DNA of 58,163 nucleotides from Phycisphaerae bacterium (GTDB lineage Bacteria > Planctomycetota > Phycisphaerae > Sedimentisphaerales > Sedimentisphaeraceae), in assembly GCA_027078365.1 (NCBI GenBank), contig JALWYQ010000025.1, forward strand, positions 1 to 58,163, written 5' to 3'. This document shows, in pieces, positions 52,058-58,163 of this stretch; the first letter of the stretch is position 1, and every line of letters begins with the position of its first letter. The notes below the pieces were generated by a model. That model was not told the DNA's origin. It saw only the letters and a list, made by a program, of their open reading frames with translations, and searched no databases. A program made the translations under genes and the position numbers.

Positions 52058-53278
52058 TTAAGGTCGTTGAGCTTTTGGGGCAAGTGTAAAAAACTGTATA
52101 AACAATAAAACAAAAACTAATAGAGTTGCCAATAGAGGAGCGGTTGAAAAAGCATATCTATCCGCTAGCAATCCTGCCAATAAAGGACCAACAAGACCGC
52201 ATATTCCAACTACAGATTCATTAACCGCAACATATCTAGGGCTTTTGCTTGGATGAACTAGCGAATGAAAAACCATTCTAAAGTAGAATGAACCAGAAAA
52301 TATGCCATAGCAAGCCGCGCAGCTGTAGAGAAGAACTGTCCTAAGCGAGACAGACAAAATCGCAACCCCCTCTATAAACGGCATAGTTGACGCAGCAAAT
52401 CCTACAAGCGCAATCACCCCAAACACACTAAAAAAAGTTGTGCTAGCCCTGCGATACATCCATTTCTTACTATTGATAAAGCCCAAAGCCACTAATGCCT
52501 GCACAAGGTTGAGTATTGCTATGATGACTCCAATCTGTGATTTTGAAATTTCAAACTTAACTCCAACCTTCGGCAAAGTCGCAAAGACAGAATAATACCC
52601 CAAGCAACCTATAGTTACAGCAACCCAGCCAAGCCAAGCTAGATCGGGCAGGTTGTGGTAATTAACGCTGGCATCATCGTCATCTGAGGTAGCTATTTCG
52701 TCAGGGGCATGTCTAACCTCGTCGTGATGATGTTTGGCCTGTTGCCTTAGAAGGTAAATTCCAATAGCATTCAAAATTCCAATAGAGCCGGTGAAAGCGA
52801 AACAGAGTTTCCATGAAAAGAGCTGATAGAGAAACCCTGCTATAAACGGGCCAAGACCAAAACCCATGCTCCACGAAAATGTATAGATTGCAGACGACCG
52901 CACCACTCCAAGATGCTGGTCTGGCTCTACCGCCTTCATAAATATCTGAAACGGCAAAAAGAACATCGCCGAGGCAAATGCCAAGACAGCCATCAAGGCA
53001 TATATTGCCCATATACTGCTAGCAAAGATAAACACAGCAGCGGTTACAGCAAACAATATATTCGACGCTATAAGCAGCGACGCCGCATTGCGTGATGTTA
53101 CAATATGCCCAAGCAACTGATTACTTATAATATAAACCAATGCCCAACTAGCAAACACCATAGCAACTTTTGTGCTACTATAATCCATATCTGCCAAACG
53201 GTTGCTACAAACAAATAACGTAGCAGCAATTATAATATCTGCAACTGCAGGAAAGAAATATATCAAAAAACGAATCAT
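52058..53278 (-). CDS. Major facilitator superfamily transporter
   Basis: About 406 residues from ATG 53278, which has GAAGG seven bases upstream; the longer frame to 53347 lacks such a site. Twelve hydrophobic segments are visible, with a central loop near residues 190-210 rich in His, Asp and Glu (KHHHDEVRHAPDE) and an acidic SDDDDAS stretch. The pattern of helices is that of MFS proteins, but I see no subclass motif and cannot name the substrate. It is followed by its own terminator and preceded by a GGTTAGT-type repeat tract. Confidence 0.82.
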   Translation of the reverse strand: MIRFLIYFFPAVADIIIAATLFVCSNRLADMDYSSTKVAMVFASWALVYIISNQLLGHIVTSRNAASLLIASNILFAVTAAVFIFASSIWAIYALMAVLAFASAMFFLPFQIFMKAVEPDQHLGVVRSSAIYTFSWSMGFGLGPFIAGFLYQLFSWKLCFAFTGSIGILNAIGIYLLRQQAKHHHDEVRHAPDEIATSDDDDASVNYHNLPDLAWLGWVAVTIGCLGYYSVFATLPKVGVKFEISKSQIGVIIAILNLVQALVALGFINSKKWMYRRASTTFFSVFGVIALVGFAASTMPFIEGVAILSVSLRTVLLYSCAACYGIFSGSFYFRMVFHSLVHPSKSPRYVAVNESVVGICGLVGPLLAGLLADRYAFSTAPLLATLLVFVLLFIQFFTLAPKAQRP

Positions 53279-53359
53279 AACTAAGCCTTCTTTGAACACT
53301 TTAATTGAAATAGCGGGGGATTGTATCAATAACTTCTTTAATTGCAACCCAAAAAAGGA

Positions 53360-53420
53360 TTAGGGGCAGTGATTAGTTGTTGGTGGTTAGTGGTTAATGG
53401 TTAGTGGTTAGTGGTTAGTG
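53360..53420. repeat. GGTTAGT-type repeat tract, copy 2
   Basis: TTAGGGGCAGTGATTAG opens a tract of TTAGTGGT/TTAATGG units between the MFS and VF530 genes. It aligns with 57951-57999 over about 48 bases with only a few mismatches, so the two are copies of one element. Confidence 0.75.
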
Positions 53421-53444
53421 TCGGAATTTGTTTCTTCTGTGTTC

Positions 53445-53690
53445 TTAATGCGCATTTTTCCTTTTGTTTCTGACTTTGCGCATGTTTAAGTAGAGACTCT
53501 CCACCTTTTCTCTTGCCCATGGTGTTCTGCGCAGGAACTTTAAACTTGATTTAATAGTTGGCTCGTTTTGAAAACAGCGTATGTTTATGCGGTCTCCTAG
53601 TTTCTTCCAACCATAATTTTCAACTAGGGTATTTAAGATATTCTCCAACGTAACGCCGTGAAGTGGGTTGTTTGGATGTTCTTGACTCAT
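53445..53690 (-). CDS. VF530-family DNA-binding protein (DUF2132)
   Basis: About 81 residues from ATG 53690, the normal VF530 size; the longer frame to 53762 adds a Lys/Gln-rich stretch not typical of the family. [51 protein letters not shown] is the family signature, and a basic tail follows. The family is annotated as DNA binding from structure; its cellular role is unknown. Ribosome site GAGAGA is weak. The gene is flanked by a repeat tract on the left and a terminator region on the right. Confidence 0.88.
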   Translation of the reverse strand: MSQEHPNNPLHGVTLENILNTLVENYGWKKLGDRINIRCFQNEPTIKSSLKFLRRTPWAREKVESLYLNMRKVRNKRKNAH

Positions 53691-53849
53691 GTTAATTGCA
53701 GTCTCTCTCTTTTTGTAAGTTTCTTTTATTTTGGCATTATCCGACTGTTGTGAGTTTAACACAAGATGCTCAGATGGGGAAATTAAAAACTAAGAGGTAC
53801 TAAGAACGTAAACAAAAGAGATTTCACTATAGAATAGCAAGCACATAAA

Positions 53850-53880
53850 AAAGAGCCTTAGCTTTTGGCCTTGGCTCTTT
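53850..53880 (-). terminator. Terminator of the 195-residue lipoprotein gene
   Basis: AAAGAGCC and GGCTCTTT pair perfectly around a 15-base loop, with six Ts on the reverse strand after the stem. It lies 22 bases after the stop codon. Confidence 0.85.
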
Positions 53881-53901
53881 GTAGTCAACTATAGTTTACC
53901 T

Positions 53902-54489
53902 TTATTTAGTAAGATGATTTAAGAGATTGTACTGCTTAGTAAGAAAATCAAGCGTTTCGATTGTTGATTTTGTTTGTTTTGCCATATCCTTAATAGCAGA
54001 TAGAGCCTTGCCCGCTTCTAAAGGATTTGCCATCATAGTCGATGACACATAATCTTTAAGTTCGGCAATGCTTCCATAACAATCCTTGGCATCATCTAGT
54101 AACGCCGACGCCTTTGATAGAGATTGAACACCGCCAAGATTACGCACCGCCTGAATTACCTTTTGTTTCTCAGGGCTAAGCCCAGAGTAATAGATTAAAG
54201 CATCTTGGTCATCCATTTTGTTAGTCTTATTCACAAACTCAACGTAATCTTGCTCTTTAGACACTGATTTTTGATATTCATCAAACAAGCTTTTACTGTC
54301 ACTATAAAGCTTAGATGACGTTTTAATTAGATTGTCTATCTTAGGTTCACCAGTTAAATTTGGAGTCTTGAGTACCTGCTTTGCGTAGGTTGCAAAGATA
54401 TCTCCAGAACTAGCCTGATTGGACTCCTCACAACCCATAAGAGAAACAATAGACAATATAGCTAACACTTTTAAGACGTTATTAAACAT
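53902..54489 (-). CDS. Helical lipoprotein, unknown function
   Basis: 195 residues. The N-terminus (VLKVLAILSIVSLMGCEES) is a clear signal with lipobox LMGC. The mature protein is Lys/Ser/Asp-rich and mostly helical, with no Cys apart from one near the end of the second third. I recognise no family. GGGGAG lies seven bases before the ATG. It is divergent from mfd and ends at a strong terminator, so it is a single-gene unit. A cell-envelope location is inferred from the lipobox only. Confidence 0.7.
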   Translation of the reverse strand: MFNNVLKVLAILSIVSLMGCEESNQASSGDIFATYAKQVLKTPNLTGEPKIDNLIKTSSKLYSDSKSLFDEYQKSVSKEQDYVEFVNKTNKMDDQDALIYYSGLSPEKQKVIQAVRNLGGVQSLSKASALLDDAKDCYGSIAELKDYVSSTMMANPLEAGKALSAIKDMAKQTKSTIETLDFLTKQYNLLNHLTK

Positions 54490-54652
54490 AAAACAACTCC
54501 CCTTTTCTCAGAAAAACTCAATTAATGTGTACCATTTTACTAGAGAAAATACTAATTGCAAAGAAAAAGCCAATAATTTGCTAAGCGTATAATATCGTCG
54601 AGCCACTGCTCTCGTTTTAGGCTTGTAAGCCTTGAGATTTCACTTTACTATT

Positions 54653-57600
54653 ATGCACATGAATCTTGGACGTATAAAAGAATTAAAGCGTCTAGTAGAT
54701 GCGCTATCGACCTCGCAAATTGGCTCAACTCATATCGTTGAGGGTAGCTGGGGCTCATTTGCGCCGGCTCTGGCGAGTTTTATATCAAAACAGACAAACA
54801 GAACTATTCTCTATTTATCGCACAACATAAACAAATCCGACAAAGTCTATGACGATATCACCCTCTTTTCCAAAAAGCATGTACTAGCACTGCCTGCATG
54901 GGAGGCTCAGGCCGATTTAACCGACGCCTCAGACGAGATTGGCACAGAAAGACTACGCATAACCATGGCGCTTGATTCTCTCAAAAAACAAAATAAACAA
55001 CCCTCCGGCATTATTGTCTGCGCAGCTATCGAAGCCCTATGCCAAAGCGTTGTGAAGCCTGAAGATATTTCCAAGAAAAGCCTCTCGTTATCCGTAGGCG
55101 AAACGATAGAGCCTTCATTAATCAAGGGTTGGCTTAGCGATGCTGGATTTGAAAATGTTGACCGCGTTGATTTACCCGGTGAATTTGCAATGCGCGGTGG
55201 AATCTTGGACATTTATTCATCCATGAAAATAGATTCTTTCAATACAGACTTCGCTACTAGCATCGCAAGAGATTTCACCAAGGCTGTGCGTATTGAATTC
55301 TTTGACGACCTTATCGAAAGCATAAGGATTATCGATTTAGACACTCAACTCTCAACTGAAGAGGTAAGAAAGATAGAGATATTGCCGCAACTATACGGTA
55401 GAAAAAGTGGCGAGACAAAACTATTCCTAGAAATGCTACCGGCTGATACAATCATATTCACAGAAGAGATTGGCGACATTCAAGAGGCCGCGCAGCTATA
55501 TCTAAACCGAGCTGAAGATTCCAGCGGCATGTACGATTGGAATAAAATATATCCAGCAATGCAAGAATTCACACAGGTTCAAATCAGTAGATTTGCCCAA
55601 GAGACTCAGACTCCAAACACGTTCAAAGTCAACGTCAAGAGCATACAGGAATACGAGCATAGAAGCGGACCAATATTCTCAAGCAACACAGAGGCTCTAG
55701 CCGCCCTACTTGAAAAATCTCGCAACAATACGAAGGTTCTCTTTTACTGTGAAAACGCTGCCGAAAAATCGCGTATATCTGAAATCTTAAAGGAAAACGA
55801 TTGGGAAAAACCTGCAAACTTCAAACTCAAGACAGGCTTTATTAACAGCGGTTTCTACCTCGAAGATATAAAGACAATAGTAGCACCTCACCACCAGATA
55901 TTTGGCCAATACAACCTCAGACGCAGAAGCAGAACAATCAGAGCAACTGCGCCAATAGAAAACTTCTTAGACCTTACCAGCGGTGATTATGTGGTGCATG
56001 TCTCATACGGAATCGGAAAATTCAAAGGGATAAACACTCTAGAAAGAAATGGTGTAACAGGTGAGTATTTAGCCATTGAGTATGCCGATAAGTGTACTAT
56101 CCATGTACCCGTCTCTAACATTACGCTTGTACACAAATACATCGGAGCTAGCAAAGCTCGGCCGCCACTGAGCCGAATAGGGTCAAAGAAATGGGAGAAC
56201 CAAAAGCAACGTGTTGCCCAGTCATTACAAGATTTAGCAAGCGAGCTTTTAGAAGTACAGGCAAAACGAGAGAAGGTTTCTGGCATCGCATTTGACAAAG
56301 ACAACAACTGGCAAAGGGAATTTGAAGAATCCTTCCCTTACCAAGAAACTCCCGATCAAATCTATGTAATGCAAGAGATAAAAAATGATATGATTTCTAA
56401 GCGACCAATGGATAGACTCCTGTGCGGTGATGTTGGTTTTGGAAAAACAGAAATGGCGATGCGTGCGGCGTTTAAGGCCGTCCAATCTGGCAAGCAGGTT
56501 GCCCTACTCGTGCCAACAACCGTCCTATGCGTTCAACATGGCCGCAGCTTCCGCGAGCGTTTCGCCGATTTTCCGGTAAGGATTGAGACCATAAACCGCT
56601 TCAACACGGCAAAGCAATTTGCAAACATAATCGAAGACACCGCAAACGGTAGGATTGACATTTTAATCGGAACGCACAAAATTCTCAGCGATAAAATTCA
56701 ATTTAAAGACCTTGGCCTGCTCATCATAGATGAAGAACAACGCTTTGGGGTTGAACATAAAGAAAAACTCAAGAAGATGCGCGTAAACGTAGATATCCTA
56801 ACAATGAGCGCAACCCCAATTCCAAGAACTCTTCATATGTCGATGATTGGCCTGCGCGATATAAGCTCGCTTGCCAGCGCCCCGCTAGATAGAAGAAGCG
56901 TAACGACTCTAGTCAACCGAAGAAGCGACTCAACGATAAGAGGCGCTATCATGCGCGAGCTAAACAGGCAGGGTCAGGTATTCTTTCTGCACAACCGAGT
57001 TAAAGATATTGAGGACACCTGCGCAGAGCTGGCGCGTATCGTCCCAGAAGCCAAATTTGCAATCGCACACGGACAGATGAGCAAACGCAAGCTCGAAAAG
57101 TCTATGATAGATTTTGTGACAGGCAAGGTGGACGTTCTTGTCTGCTCTACGATTATAGAATCTGGTCTTGATATTCCAAACGCCAACACCATCATAATAG
57201 ACAATGCAGACAGGTTCGGGCTTGCCCAGCTCCACCAGCTTAGAGGCAGAGTGGGCCGATACAAGCACAAGGCGTTTGCGTACTTGCTTCTGCCAGATAG
57301 TAGGCCAATCACCCCGATAGCGGCAAAGAGACTAAAGGCCATAGAAGAATACTCACACCTCGGCGCAGGCTTTAAAATCGCCCTGCGAGACCTTGAGATA
57401 AGAGGCGCAGGCAATATTCTAGGCCCTCAGCAGAGTGGGCATATAAATCTAATCGGCTATGAGATGTACTGCCAACTGCTCGCCAACGCCGTCAAGAGAA
57501 TGAAAAATGAACCGATTGACACGACCGCACAGACAGTTGTCAATCTTGGTTTTTCAACCTACATACCAAAGAGCTACATCCCAAGCGAGAGGCAAAGGAT

Positions 57601-57967
57601 GGACGTGTACCGAAAAATAGCTTCCGCAACAAACACCAAAGACCTGCGCAGCCTTGAGAGTGAAATCAAAGACATATTTGGACCAATCCCAAGCGAGCTG
57701 AGGCTCCTGATAGACACAACCGAAATTAGGGTAAAAGCAACCGCCTGGAAAATTCAAAGCATAATAACCAACGGCAACGACGTAATCTTCTCATTCCCAA
57801 GGGGAGATAAAGACATAATCCTAAGCTGCAGCGATCTATTCGCAAAGACAAGCGGAAAAATAAAAATCCCCGACCCATACACCGTTCACCTAGAACTAAA
57901 AGAAAGCTACTTTGAGCCAACCACCCTGCTAAGCGTACTGCGCAAGCTGTTTAGGGGCAGTGGTTAG
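54653..57967 (+). CDS. mfd: Transcription-repair coupling factor Mfd
   Basis: About 1104 residues. The start is uncertain among 54632 (TTG), 54653 and 54659; none has a clear ribosome site. The UvrB-homology module is in the first ~330 residues (with [14 protein letters not shown]), the RNA polymerase-interacting domain follows ([18 protein letters not shown]), and the RecG-like motor has Walker [10 protein letters not shown] and the DEEQ box DEEQRFG. TRCF-type GRVGR comes later. It removes stalled RNA polymerase and recruits UvrA. The last residues (LFRGSG) are encoded by the start of a GGTTAGT repeat tract, which also supplies the stop codon. Confidence 0.95.
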   Translation: MHMNLGRIKELKRLVDALSTSQIGSTHIVEGSWGSFAPALASFISKQTNRTILYLSHNINKSDKVYDDITLFSKKHVLALPAWEAQADLTDASDEIGTERLRITMALDSLKKQNKQPSGIIVCAAIEALCQSVVKPEDISKKSLSLSVGETIEPSLIKGWLSDAGFENVDRVDLPGEFAMRGGILDIYSSMKIDSFNTDFATSIARDFTKAVRIEFFDDLIESIRIIDLDTQLSTEEVRKIEILPQLYGRKSGETKLFLEMLPADTIIFTEEIGDIQEAAQLYLNRAEDSSGMYDWNKIYPAMQEFTQVQISRFAQETQTPNTFKVNVKSIQEYEHRSGPIFSSNTEALAALLEKSRNNTKVLFYCENAAEKSRISEILKENDWEKPANFKLKTGFINSGFYLEDIKTIVAPHHQIFGQYNLRRRSRTIRATAPIENFLDLTSGDYVVHVSYGIGKFKGINTLERNGVTGEYLAIEYADKCTIHVPVSNITLVHKYIGASKARPPLSRIGSKKWENQKQRVAQSLQDLASELLEVQAKREKVSGIAFDKDNNWQREFEESFPYQETPDQIYVMQEIKNDMISKRPMDRLLCGDVGFGKTEMAMRAAFKAVQSGKQVALLVPTTVLCVQHGRSFRERFADFPVRIETINRFNTAKQFANIIEDTANGRIDILIGTHKILSDKIQFKDLGLLIIDEEQRFGVEHKEKLKKMRVNVDILTMSATPIPRTLHMSMIGLRDISSLASAPLDRRSVTTLVNRRSDSTIRGAIMRELNRQGQVFFLHNRVKDIEDTCAELARIVPEAKFAIAHGQMSKRKLEKSMIDFVTGKVDVLVCSTIIESGLDIPNANTIIIDNADRFGLAQLHQLRGRVGRYKHKAFAYLLLPDSRPITPIAAKRLKAIEEYSHLGAGFKIALRDLEIRGAGNILGPQQSGHINLIGYEMYCQLLANAVKRMKNEPIDTTAQTVVNLGFSTYIPKSYIPSERQRMDVYRKIASATNTKDLRSLESEIKDIFGPIPSELRLLIDTTEIRVKATAWKIQSIITNGNDVIFSFPRGDKDIILSCSDLFAKTSGKIKIPDPYTVHLELKESYFEPTTLLSVLRKLFRGSG

Positions 57968-57999
57968 TTGTTAGTGGTCAGTGGTTAATGGTTAGGGGT
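57951..57999. repeat. GGTTAGT-type repeat tract, copy 3 (overlaps mfd 3' end)
   Basis: TTAGGGGCAGTGGTTAG, continued by TTAGTGG/TTAATGG units. The first bases encode the last residues and the stop of Mfd. It is a near copy of the tract at 53360-53420. Confidence 0.75.
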
Positions 58000-58021
58000 T
58001 CTAGAGTGTCGTATTTGTCGC

Positions 58022-58089
58022 GGTGACGCAATTAGCAAGGTGGTGCAGTTATCGCGGTGGTGCAGTTAGCGCGGTGGCGCAAGTGAGCC
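58022..58089. repeat. Four tandem copies of a 17-bp repeat
   Basis: Units of 17 bases at 58022, 58039, 58056 and 58073; the second and third read GGTGGTGCAGTTATCGC and GGTGGTGCAGTTAGCGC, differing at one base. The first and fourth are more diverged. It is a minisatellite-like array directly after the GGTTAGT tract, GC-rich against its surroundings. Remaining bases to 58163 show no gene. Confidence 0.8.
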
Positions 58090-58163
58090 CGATGTAGATT
58101 ACAACGGCAACGCCGTTTCGGACGATTATTCATAGAAATAAACAGAGCCCCCCAAGTTACCCC

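Noticed and set aside
53360-53420. CRISPR-like array suggested by regular TTAGTGG units
   Set aside because: Units are seven or eight bases with no spacers, so this is a simple repeat tract.

Overview
The window reads as a chromosomal segment of an AT-rich, anaerobic, hydrogen-producing bacterium with an outer membrane. It carries an NADH-linked multi-subunit [FeFe] hydrogenase with HydE and HydG maturases under a Rex repressor, Mla-type lipid transport genes, MurA, and many lipoproteins. The TraR/DksA protein with a histone-H1-like tail, the DUF1844 and DUF4870 proteins and the large Ala/Glu/Lys coiled-coil lipoprotein make me lean toward Planctomycetota (Phycisphaerae-like). No rRNA or conserved marker was used, so that placement is an inference.

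Layout. Positions 1-3000 are an accessory island. The reverse strand carries a tight three-gene operon: a TIR-like gene of the Thoeris ThsB type, a deoxyribosyltransferase-like/TPR sensor gene, and a second TIR-like gene cut by the window edge. In front of it is a more GC-rich membrane-protein gene whose 3' end runs into a 60-bp imperfect inverted repeat with the architecture of an integron attC site. A decayed, divergently oriented fragment resembling an integron integrase N-terminus lies upstream. I read this as a cassette array carrying a candidate antiphage system. Positions 3068-11210 are one reverse-strand hydrogenase operon, rex-hndB-hydB-hydA-hydG-hydC-hydE, with a promoter and a Rex operator in front of rex. 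HydF is not in the window.

Positions 11500-29360 are mostly forward-strand genes: a coiled-coil lipoprotein, a HAD hydrolase, thrC, gpmI, a mutL-btuFCD-like operon, a TraR/DksA protein, yacG, a membrane protein and a WbpM-like sugar dehydratase. A 903-residue coiled-coil lipoprotein gene interrupts them on the reverse strand. Positions 29600-42200 hold a XerC/D recombinase, a CPBP protease, murA, smpB, a DUF1844-trpC-TauE run, glnS and gltX in divergent orientation, and a PfkB kinase. Between trpC/TauE and glnS sits a DUF2442/DUF4160 pair, the latter apparently truncated at a dispersed repeat. Positions 42248-58163 hold a PAP2 phosphatase, guaB-guaA, a parvulin, a YbgC-like thioesterase, mlaEFD plus an auxiliary lipoprotein, an MFS transporter, a VF530 protein, a lipoprotein and mfd.

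Many genes end at clear stem-loop terminators. Several short dispersed repeats recur: a 17-bp motif at three gene ends, GGTTAGT-type tracts at three places (one encoding the Mfd C-terminus), REP-like palindromes, and a 17-bp tandem array at the right edge. I saw no tRNA, rRNA, CRISPR array or insertion sequence. The most promising novelty is the integron-borne TIR / DRTase-TPR / TIR operon. Secondary points are departures from textbook Fe-S ligand motifs in HydA, HydG and HydB.
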